Assembly: GCF_021173085.1 (NCBI RefSeq)
Contig: NZ_CP076412.1
Location: 1,674,001-1,738,000, forward strand
Source of the DNA: Ralstonia wenshanensis
GTDB lineage: Bacteria; Pseudomonadota; Gammaproteobacteria; Burkholderiales; Burkholderiaceae
Direction of reading: 5' to 3'
Length of the DNA stretch: 64,000 bases
Shown here piece after piece: positions 46,596 to 60,118 of this stretch. The translations under genes and the position numbers were made by a program. Positions within the stretch are counted from its first letter, which is position 1; each line of letters starts with the position of its first letter. The notes below the pieces were generated by a model. The model was not told the DNA's origin. It saw nothing but the letters and a program-made list of their open reading frames with translations, and made no database searches.

Positions 46596-47696
46596 ATGAA
46601 GACAACTTTGTTCGCCCTTGCGGCGATGAGCCTGGCTGGCACGGCGGCGGCCCAGAGCAACGTGACCCTGTACGGCAGCATTGATGAAGGCGTGGCCTAC
46701 ATCAACAGCCTCAAGAGCGGCGCCGCCAGCGGCTCGGCCCTGCGCATGGACCCCGGCACCATGCAGCCGGATCGTTTCGGCCTGCGCGGCTCGGAAGATC
46801 TGGGCGGTGGTACGCAGGCCATCTTCCAGCTGGAGTCGGGTTTTCTGGGTGACTCCGGCAACAGCGTGGTGGCCGGCAAGCTGTTCAATCGGGCGGCGTG
46901 GGTGGGCCTCACCAACGACCGGCTGGGTAACATCCAGCTCGGCCACCAGGCGGACTTCATGTTCGATTACCTCGGGCGCCTGAGCAACGGCTTCCAGCTC
47001 ACCAACTTCTACCTGTTCCACCCCGGCAACTTCGACAACCTGGCCAACCAGTTCCAGATCGACAATGCCGTGCGCTACGTGTCGCCGATCTTCGGTGGGC
47101 TGCAACTGGGCGGCATGTACGGCTTTGGCGAGGTGCCGGGTTCGCCGTCGAAGAGTCGCAGCTACAGCCTGGGCGCGTACTACACCAACGGCGGCTTCCG
47201 TGCGGCTGCGGCTTATACCGCGTCCAATGACCGCGCGCTGGACATCGCTGGTCGCCTGGGTATCACGAACACGCTCGGCACGACGCTCGTGCCGGGTGTG
47301 ATGACGCCGATGAGCTCGGTCAAGTCATTCGGTACCGGCGCGCTGTATCAGTTCAGCAGCCTGCCGGTGCAGATCAACGCGGTCTATACGCAAACGCGTA
47401 TCACGCTGGGCGGCGCCAATGCCCGCGCTCAGAACGTCGACCTGGGCACGGCTTGGCATTACAGCGCCGCCAACACGCTCAACGTGGGCTATACCTTCAG
47501 CAAGTACGAAGGTGCCCGTTGGAACCAGTTCAGCCTGGGCAACGTGTATGCGTTCTCCAAGCGCACGCAGGTGTACGTTCAGGGTACCTACCAGCGTGCC
47601 GCTGGCGACGCGAAGTCCGCTGCCATCAATGGCGTCGGTGTGGCGGCGCAGCGCAACCAACTGGTTGTCAGCACCGGCGTGCATCACTCGTTCTGA
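46596..47696 (+). CDS. Outer-membrane porin (Burkholderiales OmpC-like)
   Basis: 366-residue trimeric-type porin. Signal peptide MKTTLFALAAMSLAGTAAAQS; mature start NVTLYGSIDEGVAY; RFGLRGSEDLGGGTQAIFQLESGF; C-terminal Phe in GVHHSF needed for BAM-dependent assembly. AGTGGAGG precedes the ATG. Own promoter after the upstream terminator and a palindrome similar to that of the catabolic operon: it probably admits the operon's substrate through the outer membrane. Confidence 0.94.
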   Translation: MKTTLFALAAMSLAGTAAAQSNVTLYGSIDEGVAYINSLKSGAASGSALRMDPGTMQPDRFGLRGSEDLGGGTQAIFQLESGFLGDSGNSVVAGKLFNRAAWVGLTNDRLGNIQLGHQADFMFDYLGRLSNGFQLTNFYLFHPGNFDNLANQFQIDNAVRYVSPIFGGLQLGGMYGFGEVPGSPSKSRSYSLGAYYTNGGFRAAAAYTASNDRALDIAGRLGITNTLGTTLVPGVMTPMSSVKSFGTGALYQFSSLPVQINAVYTQTRITLGGANARAQNVDLGTAWHYSAANTLNVGYTFSKYEGARWNQFSLGNVYAFSKRTQVYVQGTYQRAAGDAKSAAINGVGVAAQRNQLVVSTGVHHSF

Positions 47697-47767
47697 CGTC
47701 CTGACCCAACGCGCGCCGCTGGGCAGCGACCCGGTGGCGCATCAACTTCCTCCGGAAGGAGCTTCAC

Positions 47768-49171
47768 ATGAAGCCAGGTGTTTTGATTGATAACGGAATT
47801 GATCACGATGGGCCGCTGGGCGGGATGAGCCTGGGCAAGATCGTTGCCCGCATCGAGCGGCTCAAGAGTAACGGCATGCACGTGCGCGCGCGTCTGCTGA
47901 TCGGGCTCGCGACGTTCTTCGATGGTTTTGACGTGATCGTCATCGCGGCGACGCTGCCGCTGCTGATTGCGCAATGGCACCTGACGCCGGCACAGATTGC
48001 TTTTGTGATTGGCGCGCCCGGCATCGGTCAGTTGATCGGCGCATTGGTGTTCCCCATGCTTGCCGAGCGATTTGGCCGCGTGCGCATGATCGGCTATAGC
48101 GCGGGCATCATCGGCTTGATGAGCCTGCTGTGCGGCGTGGCGCCCAGTTTTGCCGTGTTTGCAGCACTGCGTATCGTGCAAGGCATCGGCCTGGGCGGGG
48201 AGCTGCCCGTGGCCGCTACGTACATCAACGAGGTCACGCGCGCACATGGTCGCGGGCGCTTCGTGCTGCTCTACGAGGTGGTATTCCCGATCGGCCTGCT
48301 GGTGTCCAACGCGCTGGGTGCATGGCTGGTACCGCATTTCGGCTGGGAGGTGATGTACTTCCTCGGCGGCATACCGCTGGTGCTGTTCTTCACGCTGCCC
48401 AAGGCCGTGCCGGAGTCCCCGCGCTGGCTGGCGACCAATGGCCGCATGGCCGAAGCTGACGCCGCGCAGGCGCGCTTTGAAGCCAAATCGAAGGAGCCGC
48501 TGCCGCCGCTGGGTGATACCTCGGCCTTCGAGCAGATGTCGCATCGCCACCCGAAACGCGGCATGCGCGATCTGTTCGGCCCCGTGTACATCAGGCGCAC
48601 GGTGGTCGTGGCCATGCTGTGGGCGACGTGCGGTTTCATCCAGTACGGTCTGTCGACATGGCTGCCGACGGTATACAAGACGATCTATCACGCGCCACTG
48701 CAACTGGCGCTCAACCTGGCGGCGCTGGCTTCGGTGCTGGGTGTGGTTGGCTCGTTGGTCTGCGCGATGATCGTCGACAAGGTGGGCCGCAAGCCGGTGA
48801 TGGTGGTCTCGTTCGTACTGTGCGGCGTCTCGCTGGCGCTGGCCGGGCTGCTGCACGAGCAGTCGCTCTATGTGGTGGCGGGGTTGTGCTCGTTGGCGCT
48901 GGGGTTGATGGCGTGCGGCTTCATCACCGCCTATGTCTATACGCCGGAGCTGTATCCGACCAACATCCGCGCGATCGGTTGCGGCATGGGCGGCGCGTGG
49001 CTGAAGATTGCCGCCATCTTTTCACCGATGCTGATCGGTTCGACGATCGGCTCGGGCAACGTCAGCAATGCGTTCCTGCTGCTGGCATTGGTCCCCATAC
49101 TGGCCGCGGTCACCATCTACTTCCTCGGCATCGAAACCAAAGGGAAAGTGCTCGAGCAACTTGAGTTGTAA
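47768..49171 (+). CDS. MFS transporter, aromatic acid:H+ symporter type
   Basis: 467-residue inner-membrane transporter with 12 predicted helices. LATFFDGFDVIVIAATLP carries the helix-1 Asp; RIVQGIGLGGELPVAATY and YTPELYPTNIRAIGCG are AAHS/SP-type motifs. It lies 71 bp after the porin in the same direction, making an outer/inner membrane uptake pair for the catabolic operon. A bidirectional terminator follows. Confidence 0.9.
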   Translation: MKPGVLIDNGIDHDGPLGGMSLGKIVARIERLKSNGMHVRARLLIGLATFFDGFDVIVIAATLPLLIAQWHLTPAQIAFVIGAPGIGQLIGALVFPMLAERFGRVRMIGYSAGIIGLMSLLCGVAPSFAVFAALRIVQGIGLGGELPVAATYINEVTRAHGRGRFVLLYEVVFPIGLLVSNALGAWLVPHFGWEVMYFLGGIPLVLFFTLPKAVPESPRWLATNGRMAEADAAQARFEAKSKEPLPPLGDTSAFEQMSHRHPKRGMRDLFGPVYIRRTVVVAMLWATCGFIQYGLSTWLPTVYKTIYHAPLQLALNLAALASVLGVVGSLVCAMIVDKVGRKPVMVVSFVLCGVSLALAGLLHEQSLYVVAGLCSLALGLMACGFITAYVYTPELYPTNIRAIGCGMGGAWLKIAAIFSPMLIGSTIGSGNVSNAFLLLALVPILAAVTIYFLGIETKGKVLEQLEL

Positions 49172-49191
49172 GCCGACGCCGTCGACGGTCG

Positions 49192-49235
49192 CAAAACGGA
49201 GCGGGTGGTGCTCGCCTGGGCACGCCCCCGTTTTG
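49192..49235. terminator. Bidirectional terminator between convergent genes
   Basis: CAAAACGG (49192-49199) is complementary to CCGTTTTG (49228-49235), with further GC pairing inside. The A/T-rich outer arms give T-runs on both strands, suited to the convergent MFS and reductase genes. Confidence 0.6.
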
Positions 49236-49237
49236 GC

Positions 49238-50116
49238 TCAGGCAATGCTGTGATCCGCCATCAGTTCCAGTGCGCGCACCATGGCTGAGTGGTCCCATGC
49301 TTTGCCACCGTGAGCTGCGCACACGTTGAAGAGCTGTTGTGCGGCCGCGGTGTTCGGCAGGGCGATGCCGAGCGTGCGAGCGCCTTCCAACGCCAGGTTC
49401 AGATCCTTCTGGTGCAGCTCGATGCGAAAGCCCGGGTCAAACGTCCGCTTGATCATGCGTTCGCCATGCACTTCGAGAATGCGCGAGGAGGCAAAGCCAC
49501 CCATCAACGCCTCGCGCACACGTGCCGGGTCGGCACCAGCCTTGGACGCAAACAGCAGCGCTTCGCCCACTGCTTCGATGGTCAATGCCACGATGATCTG
49601 GTTGGCGACCTTGCAGGTCTGACCAGCACCGGAGTCGCCCACGTGCGTGATGTTCTTGCCCATCAAGGCGAACAGCGGTTTGGCACGCTCGAACGCGGCT
49701 GCTTTGCCGCCAACCATGATCGTGAGTGTTGCGTCACGTGCACCGACTTCACCGCCTGAAACGGGCGCATCAAGGTAATCCGCGCCCAGCGCTTCGACGC
49801 GCTTGGCAAAAGCCTGCGTTTCAATCGGCGAGATCGAGCTCATGTCGATGAAGAGCTTGCCTCCAGCCAAGCCCTGCGCGACACCGGCCTCGCCAAACAG
49901 CACATCAGCCACGTCCGCCGTGTCCGGCACCATCGCGATGACGATGTCCGCGGCTTGCGCCACTGCCGCCGAGTTGGCGACCACCGTCGCGCGCGAGCGC
50001 AGATCTTCCGGCACGGAATGCTTGCCGCTGACGATCAGCGTGTGGTCGCCCCTGAGCAGGTTGCGGGCCATGTGAGCGCCCATGATGCCAAGACCGATGA
50101 ATCCAATGGTAGCCAT
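49238..50116 (-). CDS. garR: 2-hydroxy-3-oxopropionate (tartronate semialdehyde) reductase type dehydrogenase
   Basis: 292-residue beta-hydroxyacid dehydrogenase. NAD(P) motif GFIGLGIMGAHMARNLL; substrate motif LDAPVSGGEVGARDATLTIM; catalytic Lys in AGQTCKVANQIIVALTIEA; LHQKDLNLAL. The TCKVANQ and EVHGERM blocks favour GarR/GlxR, reducing tartronate semialdehyde to glycerate, over 3-hydroxyisobutyrate dehydrogenase. No glyoxylate carboligase or hydroxypyruvate isomerase is adjacent, so the supplying pathway is elsewhere. Confidence 0.82.
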   Translation of the reverse strand: MATIGFIGLGIMGAHMARNLLRGDHTLIVSGKHSVPEDLRSRATVVANSAAVAQAADIVIAMVPDTADVADVLFGEAGVAQGLAGGKLFIDMSSISPIETQAFAKRVEALGADYLDAPVSGGEVGARDATLTIMVGGKAAAFERAKPLFALMGKNITHVGDSGAGQTCKVANQIIVALTIEAVGEALLFASKAGADPARVREALMGGFASSRILEVHGERMIKRTFDPGFRIELHQKDLNLALEGARTLGIALPNTAAAQQLFNVCAAHGGKAWDHSAMVRALELMADHSIA

Positions 50117-50418
50117 GATGTTCTTCCGAAGGCGTCTGGGTGAAGTGGGTGGGTAGCGTGAGTCACGCCGCAGCGCGTCTCACAAGCGTAGATCGACGCA
50201 CCGATGAAGACCAGCCATGGCCATCATGCTGTGCGCTCCAGGATGCATGGGCGCCGCGCCCGGCAGCCCTTTGCGACGCGCGATGCCCATACGGAGATGA
50301 GACCCGGAAATAAGGGCCGAGAAGCGTCATTGCTCGTGCAATGGTTTGGAAGCCCCCTCTCATAGACTGAAAACGTGCCGATAAGACAGCTATCGGGCAC
50401 GCCGAGAGGGGAGGGGAT
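50117..50418. other. Intergenic region upstream of garR
   Basis: About 300 bp containing the leftward garR promoter and, near 50400-50416, a purine-rich GAGAGGGGAGGGG ribosome-site-like sequence before a small frame. No other gene or RNA is seen. Confidence 0.4.
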
Positions 50419-50550
50419 ATGTCCACCACAGCCACCGCAGCAGCCAACTGGATCGTCGTCCTGACATGCGCGTACATGGAGTACAGCACGTGGCGGGGTA
50501 TCAGCGTCTACCGCCGCACGGTCGGCTATGAAAGCGTGGTGTGGTGCTGA
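50419..50550 (+). CDS. Possible 43-residue small protein
   Basis: ATG at 50419, preceded by a very purine-rich GGGGAGGGG stretch, opens a 43-codon frame (MSTTATAAANWIVVLTCAYM...VVWC). Its TGA ends exactly one base before the stop of the convergent cupin gene. It has a short hydrophobic segment. There is no homology; it could be chance. Confidence 0.3.
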   Translation: MSTTATAAANWIVVLTCAYMEYSTWRGISVYRRTVGYESVVWC

Positions 50551-51069
50551 CTAACGTACCGCAGGCTTGGGCAGCAACCTTCGGATGAGATCGCCATGTG
50601 CCGAATACTTTGCCAGCAACGCGCCATCGTCGGCCAGTTCGAACTCGCTGAACTCGAACCCCGGCGCAACGGTGCAGCCGACGAGCGCATAGCCATGTTC
50701 ACCGGGCACGCGCTCGGCCGCAAACCAGCGGCCTGCCGGAACCACCGCCTGGTACACCGCCATCGCGTCGTCGGCCGCATTGCCCAGACGATGCGTGCTC
50801 ACCGTACCGTCGTCCTCCAACACATGCACATTGAGTGAGTCCCCCGCATGGAAGTGCCACAACTCGTCCGACTGGATCCGATGCCAGGCGGAATATGCAT
50901 CATCCGCCAAGAGGTAATAGATGGCGGTGGCAGCCGCACGTTCGACGGGCGGGATGCCTCGCTTGATGCGTTCCTCACTGCGATAGGTTTCGCGATAGAA
51001 GCCGCCTTCCGGGTGCGGTTCGAGACCAAGGCGGGCGATGAGGTGCTGAGCAGCGGCGGCGACGGGCAT
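50551..51069 (-). CDS. Cupin_5 (DUF985) protein
   Basis: 172-residue beta-barrel protein with the DUF985 signatures LGLEPHPEGGFYRETYRS, ATAIYYLLADDAYSAWHRI, SDELWHFHAGDSL and ALVGCTVAPGFEFSEFEL. His residues in the WHFHAGD block suggest a ligand or metal pocket. Function in bacteria is unknown. It follows the sterol desaturase gene by 17 bp on the same strand, so they may be an operon. Confidence 0.85.
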   Translation of the reverse strand: MPVAAAAQHLIARLGLEPHPEGGFYRETYRSEERIKRGIPPVERAAATAIYYLLADDAYSAWHRIQSDELWHFHAGDSLNVHVLEDDGTVSTHRLGNAADDAMAVYQAVVPAGRWFAAERVPGEHGYALVGCTVAPGFEFSEFELADDGALLAKYSAHGDLIRRLLPKPAVR

Positions 51070-51086
51070 GACGTGAAACCTTCGAC

Positions 51087-52292
51087 TCAGTTCTGCTGAC
51101 GTTGGAACGGAAAGCGCTGCTGGTTGACGAAGCCGTCGGGCATGTAGTCACCTACTACGCCGTACTTCTCAGGGAAGGCCTTCTTCGATTTGACTGCGGT
51201 ACCGAATAGATAGTCAATGAAGGCGAAATGCGCGGCGTAGTTCTTGTCGATCGCTTCGTCTTCCGACGAGTGGTGCCAATGATGGAAATCCGGCGTCACG
51301 AAGATGTACTTCAACGGCCCCCACGGCAAGTGCACGTTGGCGTGATTGAACACCGCCTGAAAGCCCACGATGATGATATAGACATCGACCACGGCCTTGT
51401 CGAAGCCCAGCACGAACAATGGCCCAAGCACAGCCACCCGCGTGGCGATCAGTTCAAGAATGTGCTGCCGGGACCCGGCCAGCCAGTCCATCGTCTTCAC
51501 GCTGTGATGCACGGCATGAAAGCGCCAGAGGAACGGCACTTCGTGATACGCGCGGTGCGTGACGTACTCCATCAGGTCGGCCACCAGCATGCACAGCAGC
51601 AACTGCGGAATGAACCAGATGTGCTGCACCATTTGCTGGAAGTCCGCATGCACCATCCACCCGAACACGCGGTGGATCAGGAAGTTCACCACCAGCAGCA
51701 CCAGCCCCACGATGAAGTGGTTCACTGCGAAGTGCACCATGTCCGTCTGCCATTCCGCCCGGAACACCGGCTGTTTCTTGTAGAGCGGGAACAGCTTCTC
51801 AAGCAGCACGAAAATCGCCGTCGAACCGAGCAGGTCGAGAATGAACCAATCCATGCCGATATACGGCGTGTGATCCGGAAAATCGCCTACCGGCACGCGC
51901 GAGCCGCCCAGCGCAACGGCAATCACCACAAACAGGAACGCCAGACCGTTCAGGCGGCGGCGGTTATCCAGCACGATATTCGCCAGCGATAACCCGCCCG
52001 AAATCAGCAGAGAGACAAACAGAATCTGCCGAATCACATCCACCGAATACGCGCGCCGCAATTCGGGCGTCGTCAGATACTGGGGAAAGTGAAACGCCAG
52101 TACGCCCAGCAAACACAGAAAGCTCAGGACCAACGCCAGGATGGTGCCGATCATGCCTCGGCCGAACTTCAGGCCGCCGTTGGCATGCAGCAATGCATTG
52201 GCATCGCGGATCGTCGCGTCGGCCACGCGGACGATGACGGGTTGGTGTTCCTCTTCGGGCAATGGCGCCAAAGGCTTTTGGGACGCATCCAT
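51087..52292 (-). CDS. Sterol desaturase / fatty acid hydroxylase superfamily membrane protein
   Basis: 401-residue integral membrane di-iron protein. The eight-histidine pattern is visible: THRAYHE, FHAVHHSVKTMDW and HHWHHSSEDEAIDKNY. Four to six hydrophobic helices occur before and between them (ILALVLSFLCLLGVLAF, LAFLFVVIAVALGG, LVLLVVNFLIHRVF). It should hydroxylate or desaturate a lipid, with O2 and an electron donor. Length is above the minimum because of an N-terminal extension. Confidence 0.88.
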   Translation of the reverse strand: MDASQKPLAPLPEEEHQPVIVRVADATIRDANALLHANGGLKFGRGMIGTILALVLSFLCLLGVLAFHFPQYLTTPELRRAYSVDVIRQILFVSLLISGGLSLANIVLDNRRRLNGLAFLFVVIAVALGGSRVPVGDFPDHTPYIGMDWFILDLLGSTAIFVLLEKLFPLYKKQPVFRAEWQTDMVHFAVNHFIVGLVLLVVNFLIHRVFGWMVHADFQQMVQHIWFIPQLLLCMLVADLMEYVTHRAYHEVPFLWRFHAVHHSVKTMDWLAGSRQHILELIATRVAVLGPLFVLGFDKAVVDVYIIIVGFQAVFNHANVHLPWGPLKYIFVTPDFHHWHHSSEDEAIDKNYAAHFAFIDYLFGTAVKSKKAFPEKYGVVGDYMPDGFVNQQRFPFQRQQN

Positions 52293-52590
52293 GGATCTGA
52301 CTCGCAGTATTGTTTTGTTTTATTAACAATGCGATTACCAAAGGAATATTGGCTCTGATTCGCATTGCTGCGCGATTATACGGACCGGTTTCGTGTATTC
52401 AACGGCGCAATTGCTCAGCGTATAAATGATTTGCGATTGCCGCGCCTCCTCCCTGCGCGGCAGGGTCAGGAAGCTGCATCTGCGACGTTGAATGCGCGTC
52501 GCATGGCGTTGCCTTTCCGTGCAAGGCCATGCATTGTGAGGTCCGCGCTTGATGGGCGACCGACGATACAAGACTAGAAGGGGAGCAACC

Positions 52591-53163
52591 ATGTCAGAAG
52601 GATTTCACGTGCACGGCGCGCATGACCACGCGCTCGAGCACGCGGCAGAAAGCGGCCACGCCGATAGCTTTGCCGGGCGTATTGCCGTCATGACGGCGAT
52701 TCTCTCGACGGCCGGCGCCATCTTCGGTTACCAGGGCGGCGCCACGCAAAACGCCGCACTACTCGCCAAAAATGAAGCTGCCATCCACAAGACCGAAGCC
52801 GCCAACCGCTGGGCCTACTACCAGGCCAAAGGCCAGAAGCAGGCGATTGCCGAGCTGACCGCCCAGTTGCCCGGCACCGATCAGGCCGCCGCCAAGCGCG
52901 AAGCCCAGCGCTACGCCGCCGAGAAGGAAGACATTCGCCGTCAGGCGGAAGACCAGGAGCGCTTGGCAAAAGAGGCCGATGACGCGAGCGAGCTTGCCGT
53001 GCACCACCACCACCGGTGGGCGCAAGCGGTCGTCGCCATTCAGGTGTCGATCGCGCTGGCGGCCATCACGTTGCTTTCCCGGCGGCGCTGGATGCATGTT
53101 CTGTCTTACGGCGTGGCCGCTGTCGGTGGTGTCGTGGCCGTGCTGGCGCTGTTTCATATCTGA
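52591..53163 (+). CDS. DUF4337-type membrane protein
   Basis: 190-residue protein: His-rich N-terminus (FHVHGAHDHALEHAAESGH), first hydrophobic stretch IAVMTAILSTAGAIFGYQGG, a long charged helix/coiled coil (KTEAANRWAYYQAKGQKQAIAEL to EDQERLAKEADDASELA), and two C-terminal membrane helices. This arrangement fits DUF4337. GGGGAGC precedes the ATG at 52591. Function unknown. The 298 bp upstream (52293-52590) hold AT-rich divergent promoter sequence and no gene. Confidence 0.8.
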   Translation: MSEGFHVHGAHDHALEHAAESGHADSFAGRIAVMTAILSTAGAIFGYQGGATQNAALLAKNEAAIHKTEAANRWAYYQAKGQKQAIAELTAQLPGTDQAAAKREAQRYAAEKEDIRRQAEDQERLAKEADDASELAVHHHHRWAQAVVAIQVSIALAAITLLSRRRWMHVLSYGVAAVGGVVAVLALFHI

Positions 53164-53271
53164 TGGCCGACGGCACGCTGCTCGCCCAGATGTTTGCGTG
53201 CCGGCATAGTCAGTCGCCAGAATGGCGCTTTTGCAGCAGACATCCTCCCACATGAATCTGGAGCGAACACC

Positions 53272-53991
53272 ATGGCCCTTGTAATTTGGGCGCAGCGCGC
53301 GTTGATGATTGCAAGCTGGTTGGCTAGCGCGTGCGCCATGGCGGCCGGGCCAGCCGTCGAGCCGGGCGAGTACGTCTACATACTGGGCGACAGCGCGAGC
53401 GGCACGATGACGGTCAAGGGCGACAGCTTCAACATCTCGACGATTGGCGGCAACTGCCACGCGTGCGCGATCGAAGGCACATTCCGGGGTCGCGTTGGCG
53501 TCGACAAGGATGAGGGCAAGTGCCACATCGCCGTGTCGGGCAGCAAGGACGCGCTTAAGCTGGATTCATCCGCCACCGCCGAGGCCTGCCGAGATTTCTG
53601 CGGCATGCGCGCCATGTTTGATGGCGACTACCGCCGTGCGCCGGTCGCCTGCACAGACCGCCAGCGTCAAGCCCGCATCGGCCAGGCCCGCAAGCAATAC
53701 GCCGCCAAGGATTTCGATGCAGCCCGCACAACGCTGCGTTTTCTGCTTTCCGAGTGCGATCCCTTCATGGACTGGATCGAGCGCGACAAGGCTCGCAGTG
53801 ATCTTGCCGTGACTGAATACCATCGTGGAGACAACGCCCAATGCCTCGCTGTGCTGTCCGAGACGACAGCGATCAAGGCACAGAAGGACTCAACACTGAT
53901 CCTGCCGCCGTGCGACGCCGACAATTACGCGTCGATGAGCAAGGCGATTCTCTACAACCAGAAGCTGTGCCAAGCGTCGGGCAAGCATTGA
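53272..53991 (+). CDS. Secreted Cys-rich hypothetical protein
   Basis: 239-residue protein with a signal peptide (LMIASWLASACAMAAG). The mature part has about ten Cys: an N-terminal beta domain (GEYVYILGDSASGTMTVKGD, GGNCHACAIEGTF, AEACRDFCGMRAMFDG) and a helical C-terminal part of TPR-like character (RQARIGQARKQYAAKDFDAARTTLRFLLSECD). The start at 53272 is chosen for the signal peptide; the frame extends upstream to 53194. I do not recognise the family. Periplasmic with disulphides is inferred. Confidence 0.7.
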   Translation: MALVIWAQRALMIASWLASACAMAAGPAVEPGEYVYILGDSASGTMTVKGDSFNISTIGGNCHACAIEGTFRGRVGVDKDEGKCHIAVSGSKDALKLDSSATAEACRDFCGMRAMFDGDYRRAPVACTDRQRQARIGQARKQYAAKDFDAARTTLRFLLSECDPFMDWIERDKARSDLAVTEYHRGDNAQCLAVLSETTAIKAQKDSTLILPPCDADNYASMSKAILYNQKLCQASGKH

Positions 53992-54365
53992 TGCCAGCTG
54001 CATCTCTATAAGAAACGGGGCGGCGGCCGATGGCCCGGCCCAATCTGCGTCTCAGGTTGGCCGGACGCGGCGTTCGTCGGCCCCTCAACCTACGCCATAA
54101 CCCTGCGGCGCATGGCGACGCAGGCCAGTCATCAGCAAGATTTTTGCGAGTGACTCACAAAAGTGCTTGCCAGCTGCGCTTCCGCACATTAGTATTCGCC
54201 CCTCGCTGCAAAACACAGCGCCGAAACGCAAGAGACGGTGATGGTGTTGAGTGGTGGAGAAGCAGGAGTGGAGCGGGTTTGCGGTCGATTGTGTGGTTGG
54301 CGATTGGCGGTAGATCGGGTGGTGGTTGGCAGCGAGTTGACGGATAAAAATTCTTCGACGAGTTG
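53992..54365. other. Region upstream of the rrn promoter
   Basis: About 370 bp with no convincing gene. From 54240 to 54340 the + strand is markedly G/T-rich, and an AT-rich ATAAAAATTCTT element at 54344-54354 lies just upstream of the rrn -35, in UP-element position. Confidence 0.45.
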
Positions 54366-54394
54366 TTGACAGCGACGAAAAAGCTCTGCATAAT
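54366..54394 (+). promoter_or_regulatory. rrn operon promoter
   Basis: TTGACA (54366-54371), a 17-nt spacer and CATAAT (54389-54394): consensus -35 and near-consensus -10 about 230 bp before the 16S gene, with an AT-rich upstream element. Confidence 0.8.
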
Positions 54395-54449
54395 CTCGTT
54401 TCTCTGCTGCAGACAACGCAGCGACGCGATGAACAAAGTTGATCGCGAA

Positions 54450-54461
54450 GTTCTTTAACAA
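54450..54461 (+). promoter_or_regulatory. rrn leader boxA antitermination element
   Basis: GTTCTTTAACAA resembles the E. coli boxA (TGCTCTTTAACA) bound by NusB-S10. The identical 12-mer recurs at 56501-56512 before 23S. Confidence 0.75.
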
Positions 54462-54623
54462 GCAAACAGCCGATAAGTGTGGGCGCTTAATACTGGATGC
54501 GACGAACGCAAGTTCGTTAGCTTACAAGTAATGAAGTGCTCGCACAGAAGTAAGGTTTGAACGAAAGTTCAAGTCAGATTCTGAGAGTGAGCGACCGCTC
54601 GTAAAGAGCGAAAACAGCAGATT

Positions 54624-56163
<1,540 letters not shown>

Positions 56164-56223
56164 AAGAGCGTGCATCCGACGTTAGGCGTCCACACTTATC
56201 GGTTTGTTTGATGTTACAGCCAA

Positions 56224-56300
56224 GGGTCTGTAGCTCAGGTGGTTAGAGCACCGTCTTGATAAGGCGGGGGTCGTAGGTTCAAGTCCTACCAGACCCACCA
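56224..56300 (+). tRNA. tRNA-Ile (GAT)
   Basis: 77-nt cloverleaf, GGGTCTGTAGCTC start and encoded CCA end; anticodon GAT at 56258-56260 in loop CTTGATAA. Standard first tRNA of the 16S-23S spacer. Confidence 0.98.
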
Positions 56301-56336
56301 AGTTACGGACGGTGGAAGTTGTTCTCTGCCGTGACT

Positions 56337-56412
56337 GGGGGATTAGCTCAGCTGGGAGAGCACCTGCTTTGCAAGCAGGGGGTCGTCGGTTCGATCCCGT
56401 CATCCTCCACCA
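56337..56412 (+). tRNA. tRNA-Ala (TGC)
   Basis: 76-nt cloverleaf, GGGGGATTAGCTCAGCTGGG start and encoded CCA; anticodon TGC at 56370-56372 in loop TTTGCAA. Acceptor stem contains one G-U pair. Confidence 0.98.
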
Positions 56413-56500
56413 TTACCTTTTGGTTGCCAAACGCAAGCATCGACGCTGTGTCGATGGTGTTTGCGTTTGGCCTAGCCAAGACGAGCGTAAAAGTTCGGCT

Positions 56501-56512
56501 GTTCTTTAACAA
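56501..56512 (+). promoter_or_regulatory. Spacer boxA element before 23S
   Basis: GTTCTTTAACAA, identical to the leader boxA at 54450-54461, about 165 bp upstream of 23S. It would reload antitermination factors. Confidence 0.75.
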
Positions 56513-56677
56513 TATGGAATGTAGTAAAGGTGTCGCGGTGCGTTGATGAGACGCACAATCAAAACGCGACACTGGGTTGTGATTGTATCAACCAGTATTA
56601 CCAGAGCAATCGAAAGATTGTCTTGGAATACGGCACAACGCGAGAACTCAGCCTATAGCGAGACATACTCGTTATAG

Positions 56678-59555
<2,878 letters not shown>

Positions 59556-59671
59556 TATAACCGGTATGTTTCCGGCTGGGTCTGCCTTGTGCCTGATACT
59601 CACATATCACAACCCCAAATCTACATTCCCATATTGGTCGCGTTGACCTCGTCAACGTGGCAACAAGTCAT

Positions 59672-59787
59672 AGCCTGGTGACCATAGCGAGTCGGTACCA
59701 CCCCTTCCCATCCCGAACAGGACCGTGAAACGACTCCGCGCCGATGATAGTGCGGATTCCCGTGTGAAAGTAGGTCATCGCCAGGCT
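59672..59787 (+). rRNA. rrf: 5S ribosomal RNA
   Basis: About 116 nt. The 5' GCCTGGTGACCATAGCGAG pairs terminally with the 3' GCCAGGC; CCCATCCCGAACAG is the conserved loop. Last gene of the rrn operon. Confidence 0.95.
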
Positions 59788-59796
59788 CTCCCATCC

Positions 59797-59830
59797 AACA
59801 CCCCAGCTCCATTCAAAGAGCTGGGGTGTT
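59797..59830 (+). terminator. rrn operon terminator
   Basis: AACACCCCAGCTC and GAGCTGGGGTGTT form a 13-bp perfect stem with an 8-nt loop, followed by TGTCTTTG, 10 bp after 5S. An imperfect hairpin at 59922-59956 is followed on the minus strand by T-rich sequence and may stop leftward transcription. The rest of 59831-60075 holds no gene. Confidence 0.85.
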
Positions 59831-60075
59831 TGTCTTTGCGCGAACGGATCGCACCCGGCTTGCTGCATCGATCTGCCAACTACTTCCCGGCAACAACCCC
59901 CTCCCTCACACAAAAACAAAAGGCCAGAAAAGGCTTATAGATCGCTTTTTCGGGCCTCTCCAGCAATTTGGGCGAAGCCTTACTTCAAAGTCCATCCAAG
60001 CGGGTGCTTTGAGGTTGCTATCGCCGCCTTGCAACGCACAAGCAAACCAGACTGTGTTGAAGGAAATCTGTGATA

Positions 60076-60091
60076 CTGTATATTTGTACAG
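60076..60091 (+). promoter_or_regulatory. SOS box (LexA site) of the imuAB-dnaE2 cassette
   Basis: CTGTATATTTGTACAG matches the CTGT-N8-ACAG LexA consensus perfectly, with an AT-rich centre, 28 bp before the imuA start. Confidence 0.9.
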
Positions 60092-60118
60092 CACTCACTG
60101 ACTTGCTTTGGCGTTTCC

